DNA of 47,982 nt from NCBI RefSeq assembly GCF_002207765.1, contig NZ_BDGJ01000023.1:1-47982 (forward strand). Reading direction: 5' to 3'. A program made the position numbers and the translations under genes. Below are positions 7,105-15,158 of the stretch, in pieces. A model generated the notes under the pieces. That model had not been told where the DNA came from. It worked only from the letters and a program-made list of their open reading frames with translations, and made no database searches. How positions within the stretch are numbered: the first letter of the stretch is position 1; every line of letters begins with the position of its first letter. The stretch comes from Calderihabitans maritimus. GTDB lineage: Bacteria > Bacillota > KKC1 > Calderihabitantales > Calderihabitantaceae.

Positions 7105-9033
7105 ATGGGCAACAAGACCTATTATATTACTACTCCTATTTATTACCCCAGCGACAATTTGCATATCGGTCACGCTTATACTACGGTAGCAGCTGATACT
7201 ATGGCGCGGTTCAAGCGAATGAAAGGCTATGATGTTTGGTTCTTAACCGGGTCGGATGAACACGGTCAGAAAATTGAACGGAAGGCTAAGGAAGCCGGGA
7301 AAGAACCTTTGGAATATGTGGATAAAATAGTGGCTAACTTCAAGCATTTGTGGAAGGCGCTTCACATATCCAACGACGATTTTATCCGTACTACGGAAGA
7401 ACGGCATAAAAAAGTAGTACAGGCAATCTTCAAGAAGATTTATGATCAAGGAGATATTTATAAATCTGAATATGAAGGTTGGTACTGTACTCCCTGCGAA
7501 ACCTTCTGGCTGGAACGGCAGCTGAAAGAAGGGAATTGTCCTGACTGCGGAAGGCCCGTAGAGTTATTAAAAGAGGAGAGTTACTTTTTCCGCATGAGCA
7601 AATACGCAGACCGTTTGCTACAGCATATTGAAGAGAATCCCGATTTTATTCAACCGGAAACCCGTAGAAATGAAATGATCAGCTTTATCAAGCAGGGCCT
7701 GGAAGACCTCTGCGTTTCTCGGACTACCTTCAAGTGGGGTATTCCGGTGCCTATTGACCAAAAGCATGTGATATATGTTTGGTTTGATGCCCTCACCAAC
7801 TATATATCGGCCTTGGGATACGGGGAGGATAACTCCAAGTTTGACAAGTACTGGCCTGCGGATCTCCATCTCGTAGGTAAGGATATTGTTCGTTTTCATA
7901 CTATCATCTGGCCTGCCATTTTAATGGCGGCAGGCATTGAATTACCCAAAAAAGTTTTTGGTCATGGATGGCTTCTGCTGGAAGGGGGTAAAATGTCCAA
8001 ATCGAAAGGTAATGTGGTTGACCCCCTGGTTTTGATTGAAAAATATGGGGTAGATGCCGTGCGCTATTTTCTGCTGCGGGAAATGCCATACGGTGAAGAT
8101 GGGTACTACTCTGAAGACGCCCTGATCGAGCGAATAAATACAGATTTGGCTAATGATTTTGGGAACCTGGTCAGCCGTACTACCGCTATGATTGAAAAGT
8201 TTGCCGAAGGGGTTATTCCTAGCCCTGGACAAGAGGAACCGGTGGATAGGGAGTTAATAGAACTGGCAGAGCAGACACCCCGAGAAGTGGAAAGGCAGTT
8301 GGAGCGATTTGACCTGAGTAACGCCTTAGGAGCAATCTGGAAACTGGTCAATCGGACTAATAAGTATATAGATGAAACGGCTCCCTGGGCTTTGGCGCGA
8401 GATCCAGCTAAACGTTCTCGCCTTAACACTGTACTGTATAACTTGGCAGAAGCGCTGCGGGTAGTTACGGTTCTCTGTACTCCTTTCATGCCCACCTTGC
8501 CGGATAAAGTATGGCAGCAACTGGGATTACAAGAATTTAAAGATATTCATACCTGGGATAGTACCATGCGTTGGGGAGGTGTACCGGGCGGCACCAAGAT
8601 TCAGCGAGGGCCGGCCATATTTCCCCGCATAGAAACTAAAGAGAAGGGTGGGGAAGCCGGCGAGGCGCCTTCCGGGAAGGAAGAAAAGCGTCAGCAGGAA
8701 AAACAGAAAGAGTTCATTTCTATTGAAGAGTTTTCCCGCTTGGACCTGCGTATTGCAGAAGTGTTGGAAGCAGAAAACGTACCTAAAACCGATAAGCTCT
8801 TGAAACTTAAAGTCAAGGTGGGGGAAGAAGAAAGGACAGTAGTAGCAGGAATTGCCCAGTATTATCGGCCGGAAGAGTTAATCGGGAAAAAGGTGGTTGT
8901 CGTAGCCAATTTGCAACCGGCTAAGATCAGAGGTATTACATCGGAAGGAATGATTCTTGCTGCCGTAGGAGATGAACAGTTGGGGGTTTTAACGGTGGAG
9001 AAAGATCTGCCCAGTGGAGCAAAGGTGCGGTAA
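7105..9033 (+). CDS. metG: Methionine-tRNA ligase
   Basis: Charges tRNA(Met) with methionine in the cytoplasm. A class I synthetase with the HIGH motif HIGH at residues 20-23 and KMSKS at 296-300. The zinc knuckle has two CxxC pairs (CTPC, CPDC) near residues 128-149, and an anticodon-binding helical domain follows. A C-terminal tRNA-binding OB-fold starts after about residue 530 (SIEEFSRLDLRIAEVLEAE). The 642 residues match the Bacillus-type dimeric enzyme. AAGGAGG lies 12 bases before the ATG, and an in-frame stop just upstream rules out earlier starts. It is controlled by the T-box leader. Confidence 0.97.
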   Translation: MGNKTYYITTPIYYPSDNLHIGHAYTTVAADTMARFKRMKGYDVWFLTGSDEHGQKIERKAKEAGKEPLEYVDKIVANFKHLWKALHISNDDFIRTTEERHKKVVQAIFKKIYDQGDIYKSEYEGWYCTPCETFWLERQLKEGNCPDCGRPVELLKEESYFFRMSKYADRLLQHIEENPDFIQPETRRNEMISFIKQGLEDLCVSRTTFKWGIPVPIDQKHVIYVWFDALTNYISALGYGEDNSKFDKYWPADLHLVGKDIVRFHTIIWPAILMAAGIELPKKVFGHGWLLLEGGKMSKSKGNVVDPLVLIEKYGVDAVRYFLLREMPYGEDGYYSEDALIERINTDLANDFGNLVSRTTAMIEKFAEGVIPSPGQEEPVDRELIELAEQTPREVERQLERFDLSNALGAIWKLVNRTNKYIDETAPWALARDPAKRSRLNTVLYNLAEALRVVTVLCTPFMPTLPDKVWQQLGLQEFKDIHTWDSTMRWGGVPGGTKIQRGPAIFPRIETKEKGGEAGEAPSGKEEKRQQEKQKEFISIEEFSRLDLRIAEVLEAENVPKTDKLLKLKVKVGEEERTVVAGIAQYYRPEELIGKKVVVVANLQPAKIRGITSEGMILAAVGDEQLGVLTVEKDLPSGAKVR

Positions 9034-9034
9034 C

Positions 9035-9799
9035 ATGCTGTTTGACAGTCATGCCCATTTGGATGACCGTCAGTTTGCCGGAGAAGTGGACCAGGTAGTA
9101 CGGCGAGCCCAGTTGGCGGGGGTCAAGTATATTCTTAATGCCGGGTATGATGTGGCGTCTTCCCGCCGTGCGGTGGAGTTGGCTGAAAAATTCGATTGTA
9201 TCTATGCTGCCGTTGGTATTCACCCCCACGTAGCAAAGGAGGCTACGGAAGAGGATTTTGAAGCCCTATATCAACTGGCTCAGAACCCCAAGGTCGTGGC
9301 GGTAGGAGAAATGGGATTGGACTATTACCGGAATCTTTCCCCCCGTGATGTTCAGCAGGAAGTTTTTCGCGAGCAAATACGTTTGGCACACCGTCTAAAA
9401 TTGCCGATTATCGTTCATGATCGGGATGCGCATGATGATACGGTGACTATTTTGGAAGAAGAAAGAGCCGGAGAGGTGGGCGGTGTTTTACATTGTTTCT
9501 CCGGAAGCTGGAAAATGGCCCGCCGGTGTTTAAATTTAGGGTTCTATATTTCTTTGGCAGGACCGGTTACCTTTAAGAATGCACGCTTGCACCAGGAAAT
9601 TGCTAAACTGCTACCTGTTAACCACTTGCTGGTAGAGACTGATTCTCCTTATCTGACTCCGGAACCCTACCGGGGCAAACGAAACGAACCGTCCTTCGTG
9701 AAGTATGTGGTGGAGCAAATTGCCCGGCTGAAGAATATGTCTTTTGAAGAGTTGTCCTGTATAACTACGGAGAATACCAAGCGCTGTTTTAACCTGTAA
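9035..9799 (+). CDS. tatD: TatD family metal-dependent hydrolase / DNase
   Basis: A TIM-barrel amidohydrolase-fold nuclease (B. subtilis YabD). Metal ligands are visible in order: DSHAHLDD at the start, GEMGLDYY, VHDRDAHDD, LHCFSGS and ETDSPYLTPEPYRG. A GTG at 9014 lies inside metG. The ATG at 9035, two bases after the metG stop, gives the usual N-terminus directly at FDSHAHLD (254 residues). It is co-transcribed with metG and ends in a terminator. Confidence 0.92.
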   Translation: MLFDSHAHLDDRQFAGEVDQVVRRAQLAGVKYILNAGYDVASSRRAVELAEKFDCIYAAVGIHPHVAKEATEEDFEALYQLAQNPKVVAVGEMGLDYYRNLSPRDVQQEVFREQIRLAHRLKLPIIVHDRDAHDDTVTILEEERAGEVGGVLHCFSGSWKMARRCLNLGFYISLAGPVTFKNARLHQEIAKLLPVNHLLVETDSPYLTPEPYRGKRNEPSFVKYVVEQIARLKNMSFEELSCITTENTKRCFNL

Positions 9800-9826
9800 C
9801 CCATGGTTACAACCATGGGTTTTTTC
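9798..9826 (+). terminator. Terminator of the metG-tatD operon
   Basis: CCCATGG (9800-9806) and CCATGGG (9813-9819) form the core, extended by AA/TT on both sides, with a T6 run. The 5' arm overlaps the tatD stop codon. Confidence 0.9.
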
Positions 9827-9932
9827 TACAATATTTATCAAAAATTTACCATAGTATGGTACAGGAATATTTTTGTTGTCCGTCGAATACGATGTAAGCC
9901 GAGGGACAACTTGGCCGCTGGAGGTGTCTCTG

Positions 9933-10919
9933 GTGGAAGGAGAAGCAGTTATATCGAAGCGCCGTGGGATAGGTTTCACCGTTTTCTTTATTCTTATGGC
10001 TATGGTTCTGTTTTTAGCTGGTACTTTCCTTTATTTCTGGCTGCAAAAAGAAGTAATTATAGAAGTAGATGGGGGAAAATTGGTGCACAAGACTTTTAAA
10101 AAGACAGTGGAAGAGGTTTTAAATGAAGCCCGAATTGAATTGAAGGAAAAGGATTTGGTTGAACCGGACTTGAAAGCACCTATTGAGGATGGAGTGAGCA
10201 TCAGGATAATTCGCGCTATTCCGGTAACAGTGCAGGTGGACGGTAAACTTTTAACCGTTGAAACTCCTCCTGCAACGGTGGAAAAAGTTTTATCTCAGAT
10301 CGGGGTTACTTTGGGAGCGCAGGATAAGGTAAATCCTGGTTTAGATAAAATTGTTGAAGCTGGAGAAAAGATAGTGGTAACCCGAGTTACTACAAAACTG
10401 GTTACTGAGGAGATAGAGATTCCCTTTAAAGTTTTGAAACGGCAAGATTCCTCTTTAGAAAGGGGAATTCGAAAGATCATCAGGCGGGGAAAAAAAGGAC
10501 GGGCCAGACAGGTATTTAGAGTTACTTTGGAGGACGGACGGGAAGTCAGTCGAGAATTGGTTAGGACGGATGTTCTAGAGAAACCTGTCGACCAGGTTGT
10601 TGCCTACGGGACTCTGCAAATCGCTTCGCGAGGAGAACATTCGTTTCGTTTTACAAAAGCTTTATGGGTGACCGCTACCGCATACACTCATACAGGCAAT
10701 CCAACTAAAACCGGAATTTACCCTCGGGTAGGCACGGTAGCGGTAGATCCTAAAGTCATTCCCCTCGGAACGCGGTTGTACGTGGACGGTTATGGATTTG
10801 CGGAGGCCCAAGATATAGGTAGTGCTATCAAAGGAAACAGGATAGATGTATTTTTGGAAACGCGAGAAGAAGCTTTGCGTTGGGGAAGAAGAAAAGTTAA
10901 GGTATACCTTTTGGAATAA
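9933..10919 (+). CDS. yabE: YabE-like cell-wall protein: DUF348, G5 and 3D domains
   Basis: A probable cell-wall hydrolase or muralytic factor anchored in the membrane. One N-terminal transmembrane segment (FTVFFILMAMVLFLAG, about residues 14-29) is followed by two DUF348 repeats (EVIIEVDGGK and TVQVDGKLL), a G5-type segment and a C-terminal 3D domain. The 3D aspartates are seen in AVDPKVIPLGT, AQDIGS and NRIDVF. The frame is open from 9873. The GTG at 9933, with GGAGG eight bases upstream, is the best start and gives 328 residues. The order tatD, yabE, rsmA matches Bacillus except that rnmV, which precedes rsmA there, is absent. A terminator follows. Confidence 0.88.
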   Translation: MEGEAVISKRRGIGFTVFFILMAMVLFLAGTFLYFWLQKEVIIEVDGGKLVHKTFKKTVEEVLNEARIELKEKDLVEPDLKAPIEDGVSIRIIRAIPVTVQVDGKLLTVETPPATVEKVLSQIGVTLGAQDKVNPGLDKIVEAGEKIVVTRVTTKLVTEEIEIPFKVLKRQDSSLERGIRKIIRRGKKGRARQVFRVTLEDGREVSRELVRTDVLEKPVDQVVAYGTLQIASRGEHSFRFTKALWVTATAYTHTGNPTKTGIYPRVGTVAVDPKVIPLGTRLYVDGYGFAEAQDIGSAIKGNRIDVFLETREEALRWGRRKVKVYLLE

Positions 10920-10921
10920 AG

Positions 10922-10955
10922 ATCCTGGTTACAATCCAGGATTGTTTTGTTTTTC
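10922..10955 (+). terminator. Terminator of yabE
   Basis: ATCCTGG (10922-10928) pairs with CCAGGAT (10936-10942) ahead of TGTTTTGTTTTT. Confidence 0.85.
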
Positions 10956-10974
10956 CCGCCAGCAAAAGTTGGAT

Positions 10975-11003
10975 TTGTTCCTAAAAGTACAATAGGCTAT
11001 AAT
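10975..11003 (+). promoter_or_regulatory. Sigma-A-type promoter of rsmA
   Basis: TTGTTC (10975-10980), 17 bp, TATAAT (10998-11003), about 40 bp before rsmA. Confidence 0.6.
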
Positions 11004-11041
11004 AACTTTAGAGGGAGATAAGAAGATAAGTAGGGTGAATT

Positions 11042-11941
11042 ATGGTTATGCTTAAACTGGCCAGTCCTCGGGTTACGAAAGAAATATTGAACCGGTATAA
11101 CTTTAGGCCTAGTAAAGGGATGGGGCAGAACTTTCTAATCGACTATAATATAGTGAACATCATACTGAATGCTGCTGAACTTGACCCCCTTGACCTGGCG
11201 GTAGAAATTGGGCCGGGGATTGGAACTATGACCCGGGAAATAGCCAGCCGAGCCGGTTATGTGCTGGCCATAGAGCTGGATGAAAGATTGATATCTATTC
11301 TACAGAATACACTTGAGGAGTGTAATAACGTTGAAATAATTCACGCCGATGCTCTTAAAATTAATTTTGATCGTTTAATGGAAGAAAGGCTGGGTATATT
11401 TAAATCAAAAACTTTTAAAGTTATAGCCAATCTTCCCTACTACATCACTACGCCCTTGATAATGCATTTGTTGGAGGACCATGAAAGATGGGACCAGGCA
11501 GTTATAATGATACAAAAGGAAGTGGCGGACCGCATCCTGGCATGTCCGGGAACCAAAGAGTATGGGGCTCTCTCGGTGAGCGTACAGTATTATGCTGAAC
11601 CCCAATTTATTGCTAAGGTACCCAAAACCGTTTTCTGGCCGCGTCCTGAAGTGGATTCGGCAATCGTAAAGTTAAAGAGACGTCGTGTCCCTCCCGTTGA
11701 GGTTCGAGATAAATTGTTGCTGTTTCGAGTAATTCAGGGAGTTTTCACTTACCGCAGGAAAACCATTCTTAATGCCCTGCAGAATACTTTTTCTGTAAAC
11801 CGGCAAGATTTGATTAAGGTGCTTGAAACGTCGCCAATCGACCCCTCGCGCAGGGGAGAGACTCTGAGCCTCGAGGAGTTTGCCATTCTTGCTGATAACT
11901 TATTGGCTTTGCAGGAAAAAATAAAAAAAGCAAGGCTATGA
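11042..11941 (+). CDS. rsmA: 16S rRNA (adenine1518/1519-N6)-dimethyltransferase
   Basis: KsgA-type enzyme that dimethylates two adenines in the 3' hairpin of 16S rRNA during late 30S assembly. The SAM motif is VEIGPGIGTMT, the entry motif is GMGQNFLIDYNIV and the catalytic motif IV is NLPYYITTPLI. The 299 residues are typical. An ATG at 11048 is a possible alternative start. It has its own promoter after the yabE terminator. Confidence 0.96.
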   Translation: MVMLKLASPRVTKEILNRYNFRPSKGMGQNFLIDYNIVNIILNAAELDPLDLAVEIGPGIGTMTREIASRAGYVLAIELDERLISILQNTLEECNNVEIIHADALKINFDRLMEERLGIFKSKTFKVIANLPYYITTPLIMHLLEDHERWDQAVIMIQKEVADRILACPGTKEYGALSVSVQYYAEPQFIAKVPKTVFWPRPEVDSAIVKLKRRRVPPVEVRDKLLLFRVIQGVFTYRRKTILNALQNTFSVNRQDLIKVLETSPIDPSRRGETLSLEEFAILADNLLALQEKIKKARL

Positions 11942-11964
11942 CATAGGCGATATGGAGAGGTTGA

Positions 11965-12441
11965 ATGCTTATGAAGTTTATAAGTCCTAGTAAAGGAAGC
12001 CTGACCTTAGAGGAAGTTTATGCGGATATAATTGATTTCGTGAAGATGTCCCCGGACTCGCAGTACAAAGTAATCATAGGCTCCGATTCCCAGGCCCGGG
12101 AGCAGACTTGTTTTGTTACAGCCATAATCATCCACCAGGTGGGCAAAGGAGCCAGGTATTATTATAGAAAGAGCTACCACCGGAAAATTAATAGTTTAAG
12201 ACAAAGGATCTTTTACGAAACTGCTTTGAGTTTAGAAACAGCCAGTAAACTGGCGGAAAAACTGGCTGAAAACGGGCTTGCTGATTTAGATGTGGAAATT
12301 CACCTAGACATTGGGCCCAGGGGAGACACCCGAGACCTCATCCGAGAGATAGTGGGAATGGTAGCGGGGAGCGGTTTTGACGCCAAAATCAAACCCGAAT
12401 CTTGTGGAGCTACCAAAGTTGCTGATAAACATACCAAGTAG
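11965..12441 (+). CDS. Ribonuclease H-like YkuK family protein (DUF458)
   Basis: Resembles B. subtilis YkuK, predicted to have an RNase H-like fold. Acidic residues in strand-like positions fit such a core: IIGSDSQA near residue 33, and LDVEIHLDIGPRGDTR later. The N-terminal MKFISPSKGSLTLEEV matches the family start. The 158 residues are normal. The start is ATG 11965 or 11971. It follows rsmA by 23 bp and is probably co-transcribed. The biochemical role is not known. Confidence 0.78.
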   Translation: MLMKFISPSKGSLTLEEVYADIIDFVKMSPDSQYKVIIGSDSQAREQTCFVTAIIIHQVGKGARYYYRKSYHRKINSLRQRIFYETALSLETASKLAEKLAENGLADLDVEIHLDIGPRGDTRDLIREIVGMVAGSGFDAKIKPESCGATKVADKHTK

Positions 12442-12460
12442 AAAGTATAAGTTTAAACTA

Positions 12461-12503
12461 ACTCCTTTCTGGTTATACTGGTAAAAAACGGCCAGGAAGG
12501 AGT
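12461..12503 (+). promoter_or_regulatory. Hairpin masking a Shine-Dalgarno site
   Basis: ACTCCTTTCTGG (12461-12472) can pair over 12 bp, with one G-U, to CCAGGAAGGAGT (12492-12503). The 3' arm contains the AAGGAG (12497-12502) of the small ORF that follows. No T-run is present, so it is not a classic terminator. Confidence 0.55.
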
Positions 12504-12510
12504 GGTTTGT

Positions 12511-12627
12511 TTGGTTAAGCCTCATGCTCTTAAACGTATAAACCAACGCATAGAAATGTATAATCTTTTTTTAAGGGTGGCTAAAAAAATAATCCAAGAA
12601 AAGAGAAGTAAGGAAGCAAAAAAATAG
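12511..12627 (+). CDS. Small basic protein, 38 residues, unknown
   Basis: TTG start with AAGGAG eight bases upstream, then 38 codons beginning (M)VKPHALKRINQRIEMYNL and ending in lysine-rich KRSKEAKK. The product is strongly basic and probably helical. No family is recognised. It lies between the YkuK-like gene and a bidirectional terminator. The ribosome-binding site is inside a hairpin. The good signal and position argue for a real gene, but there is no homology support. Confidence 0.5.
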   Translation: MVKPHALKRINQRIEMYNLFLRVAKKIIQEKRSKEAKK

Positions 12628-12662
12628 ACTCCCTGGAATTCCAGGAAGTCTATTTTTTTTTC
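12616..12662. terminator. Bidirectional terminator
   Basis: AATAGACT (12623-12630) pairs with AGTCTATT (12647-12654), with CCTGG/CCAGG inside. A T9 run follows on the plus strand, and an A-run before it serves the minus strand. It separates the small ORF from the convergent LysM-SleB gene. Confidence 0.9.
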
Positions 12663-13435
12663 TAAATACCGAATACATGCTGGCCTATTCGGGTAATAAT
12701 GGTTCGGGTCCATATCCAGCGACTGGTTGCTGTAGCAGGATTCCAGTAATACAAGGCTCCGCCGGAAGGATCCCATCCCTTCAAGGCGTCCTGTGCAGCC
12801 TTTTTGGCAGTCTCGTTGGGAGTCAGGTAGAACTGGCCGTCTTTGACCGCAGTGAAGGCATCCGGCTGGTAAATTACTCCTGCGATTGTATTGGGAAATT
12901 CGGGATGTTTCACGCGGTTGAGAACCACAGCCGCAACGGCTACCTGACCCTTATAGGGCTCTCCTCGGGCTTCACCGTAAACTAACTGGGCTAAGAGGTC
13001 CAAATCTTTACGGGAAATGTTTCTGTATGGCCATGAACGACTGGGGGCAGAAGCATATTCTCTGGTTTTTGTTGGAATCATCAACTGTTGGCCGGGGAAA
13101 ATTGTGGTGCCGGATAGTCCATTGGCTTTCCTAATTTTGTACGGACTCACATTATATTTTTTACCTATGAGATAAAGAGAATCCCCTGCTTTAACGGTGT
13201 AGTAAATTACGCGATCGTCAGGCAACCATAGCCTTTGTCCCGGATAGATAGTTGTACTATTCAAGCGGTTATCTTTTTGAATTTGGGAAACCGGTACAGA
13301 GAACAAATTGCCAATGATATACAGAGAATCACCACGTTGAACCGTATAGATTGCTGCTTCTGAAGGCAGGGAGAAAACAACTGTTGTGAAAAAGAGGACA
13401 AGGATTAGAATAGAGATAGATCGCAAGGTTTGCAT
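12662..13435 (-). CDS. LysM-SleB spore cortex-lytic type cell-wall hydrolase
   Basis: A secreted peptidoglycan hydrolase. A signal peptide (residues 1-28, LILVLFFTTVVFSLPSEAA) precedes two LysM domains (YTVQRGDSLYIIGNLF and YTVKAGDSLYLIGKKY). A C-terminal Hydrolase_2/SleB domain starts near residue 145, with the catalytic Glu in VYGEARGEPYKGQ. The 257 residues and this layout match clostridial LysM-SleB/CwlJ proteins that attack muramic-delta-lactam cortex. Unlike the sleB at 18601 it has no ypeB partner. It has its own sigma-A-like promoter. It could act in germination, mother-cell lysis or vegetative wall turnover. Confidence 0.88.
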   Translation of the reverse strand: MQTLRSISILILVLFFTTVVFSLPSEAAIYTVQRGDSLYIIGNLFSVPVSQIQKDNRLNSTTIYPGQRLWLPDDRVIYYTVKAGDSLYLIGKKYNVSPYKIRKANGLSGTTIFPGQQLMIPTKTREYASAPSRSWPYRNISRKDLDLLAQLVYGEARGEPYKGQVAVAAVVLNRVKHPEFPNTIAGVIYQPDAFTAVKDGQFYLTPNETAKKAAQDALKGWDPSGGALYYWNPATATSRWIWTRTIITRIGQHVFGI

Positions 13436-13491
13436 GGAATCCCTCCCTCAATCCTTTCCTTGAGCCTGTACTCCTTTGGAAACTATGTTTT

Positions 13492-13520
13492 ATTATAGCT
13501 AACTGTTTAAGTCATGTCAG
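13492..13520 (-). promoter_or_regulatory. Candidate promoter of the LysM-SleB gene
   Basis: On the minus strand CTGACA (13515-13520), 17 bp, TATAAT (13492-13497), about 55 bp before the start codon. The -10 is perfect, and the -35 has one mismatch. Confidence 0.55.
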
Positions 13521-13601
13521 GACAAAATTTTATCCATCAGAGGTATTATGAGGAATTTTCTGGCCTTCAGCGGTCCGAATTTGACTTGTGGCAACCCCGA
13601 C

Positions 13602-13629
13602 ACACCTTAACAGGCCGTGACATATTATA
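13602..13629 (+). promoter_or_regulatory. Candidate sigma-K-type promoter of yabG
   Basis: AC (13602-13603), 17 bp, CATATTATA (13621-13629) fits the sigma-K pattern AC...CATANNNTA. B. subtilis yabG is a sigma-K gene, which supports the call. The consensus is short, so chance matches are possible. Confidence 0.45.
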
Positions 13630-13684
13630 AAACCAAAAAAAAGGAACTAATAAAGCATATAAATTTGTTCAAGGGGAGAGGGAG

Positions 13685-14002
13685 ATGGCGAAAATCAAGC
13701 CTGGGGATATTGTGGCCCGAAAGTCGTACGGGGGAGATATATATTTTAGAGTTCAAAACGTAAGGGTTGGAACGAACGGAGAAAAAATATGTGTTTTAAG
13801 AGGGCTTGACGTACGTCTAATAGCAGATGCCCCGGAAGATGACCTGGAGGTTAAGAATAAGCGAGAAATTCAACATCACCGCCGCCAAATAATTAAAGAA
13901 GGCAGGGACATGCTGGAAAGAATTTTGCAACGTCAATCCCAGAACAAAAAAAAAGAAGCTTTTCCAATATACATGTTAGAGGTGCCGGGCAGGAAAAAAT
14001 AG
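13685..14002 (+). pseudogene. yabG: YabG sporulation peptidase, N-terminal part (frame interrupted)
   Basis: YabG is the sporulation-specific protease that processes coat proteins such as SpoIVA. This frame codes for its N-terminus (KIKPGDIVARKSYGGDIYF, DVRLIADAPEDDLE) and stops after 105 residues at a TAG right behind an A6 run. The rest of the protein continues in the -1 frame. ATG 13685 is preceded by AGGGGAGAGGG. Two A-runs, A9 at 13946-13954 and A6 at 13994-13999, lie where the frame must change. This is either a mutation, an assembly error at a homopolymer, or programmed -1 frameshifting. Confidence 0.85.
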
Positions 14003-14013
14003 AACGCCTAAAA

Positions 14014-14577
14014 TTTTTTGAAATACCGGGTAGGGTTCTACACATTGATGGCGACCAAGAATATCTTGAAAAGTGTCTCCATGCATATCTCCAGTTGAAC
14101 GTAGAAGCGACAGGTTACTGGGTTTCAGAAGAAGATCAACCCGAGAAGGTTGTCGAGCTTTTAGAGAAGAACCCGGCCGACATATTGATTCTCACGGGGC
14201 ATGACGGATTTTTGAAACGGAAGTCAGATTTTAGTAATCTAGATAACTACCGTACTTCTCGTTACTTTGTAGAGGCGGTTAAAAAAATTAGAAGGATTAT
14301 CCCCAGTAAAGATACGCTAGTAATATTTGCCGGTGCCTGTCAGTCGCATTATGAAGCCATTTTAAAGGCAGGAGCCAACTTCGCTAGCTCGCCTATGCGA
14401 GCTTTAATTCATGCCTTGGACCCGGTATTTGTTGCGGAGAAAGTAGCCCATACACCGATAAGTGAAATAATTCCCTTAGAAGAATTAACAGCAGATACCA
14501 TAACGGGCGCCAAGGGTATAGGAGGCATTGAAACGAAGGGGCGCCTTCGCATGGCTTACCCCCAATCGCCTTACTAA
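14014..14577 (+). pseudogene. yabG: YabG sporulation peptidase, C-terminal catalytic part (frame interrupted)
   Basis: Read in the -1 frame relative to the N-terminal part, the sequence resumes YabG without a gap at FFEIPGRVLHIDGD (from 14014). It runs through ADILILTGHDGF, VIFAGACQSHYEAILKAG and KGIGGIETKGRLR to the normal C-terminus. The conserved Cys/His of AGACQSH are intact. The only start codon of note in this piece is TTG 14095, which would drop conserved sequence and lacks a good ribosome-binding site, so independent translation is unlikely. If the frames are joined the protein has normal length, near 297 residues. Confidence 0.85.
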
Positions 14578-14668
14578 GAAAGAAAGAGAATATCTTGGTA
14601 ATTGTCTTTTGGCTGATCAATACCGGAGCTAATAGCGCCGATAGGTGCCAGAAAAAGAAAAATTGTTG

Positions 14669-14739
14669 TTGACATCAGGTGCTATTCTTAGGTATAATTA
14701 TCAGTTAATATTGACAAATGCGACGAATTGTAGTAAAAT
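14669..14739 (+). promoter_or_regulatory. Tandem strong sigma-A promoters of veg
   Basis: P1: TTGACA (14669-14674), 18 bp, TATAAT (14693-14698). P2: TTGACA (14711-14716), 17 bp, TAAAAT (14734-14739). Tandem promoters also precede veg in B. subtilis, where they are among the strongest known. Confidence 0.82.
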
Positions 14740-14772
14740 AAAATCAAATTAGATGGTAAAGAAGGTGATTGT

Positions 14773-15051
14773 TTGGCAGCAAAAGGCATTTTATCAGCTA
14801 TAAAAGAAGATTTGGATGCTTACGTCGGCAAAAAAATTAGATTAAAGGCAAACCGAGGTAGAAAAAAAGTGATTGAAAGGGTGGGTATACTAGAGAAGAC
14901 CTATCCTAATATTTTTGTGGTTAAATTGGACGAGAAGAAAAATTCAGTGCGGAGGGTATCATTCAGTTATACAGATATCCTGACTGAGGCGGTAGAATTG
15001 ACGGTTTGCCGAGAAGATGGTGAAGTGAAGATCTGCGGAAATAAAAGTTAG
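14773..15051 (+). CDS. veg: Veg family protein
   Basis: A short, basic, abundant protein linked to biofilm matrix regulation in B. subtilis and conserved in spore formers. [21 protein letters not shown], the core Veg motif, is present in residues 11-31 (given here in shortened sense: LDAYVG...KANRGRKK). TTG start, with AAGAAGGTGA upstream. The 92 residues are typical, and the protein has one C-terminal [11 protein letters not shown] segment. It is flanked by tandem promoters and its own terminator, so it is a single-gene unit. Confidence 0.92.
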   Translation: MAAKGILSAIKEDLDAYVGKKIRLKANRGRKKVIERVGILEKTYPNIFVVKLDEKKNSVRRVSFSYTDILTEAVELTVCREDGEVKICGNKS

Positions 15052-15085
15052 GCCACCAGGCTGGAAGCTGGTGGCATTTTTTTTG
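15052..15085 (+). terminator. Terminator of veg
   Basis: GCCACCAG (15052-15059) pairs with CTGGTGGC (15068-15075), followed by ATTTTTTTT. Confidence 0.92.
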
Positions 15086-15158
15086 GACAAAATTACCTAC
15101 AGGAGAGATGAAAAAAATGAAGAACTAATTAACAAAATTTCTTAGGGAGGCAGCAGCA

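Noticed and set aside
8106-8495. Minus-strand ORF of 129 codons inside metG
   Set aside because: Lies fully opposite a clear metG, shows no ribosome-binding site and a Ser/Arg-rich composition typical of antisense translation.
9803-10099. Plus-strand ORF of 98 codons between tatD and yabE
   Set aside because: Starts inside the tatD terminator and overlaps the yabE domain-coding frame; composition and lack of signals fit a shadow.
15109-15129. Six-codon ORF MKKMKN with GGAGAG before it, just upstream of the CAP-domain gene
   Set aside because: Too short to support. It has no regulatory codon bias, hairpin or terminator, so it does not look like an attenuator leader peptide.
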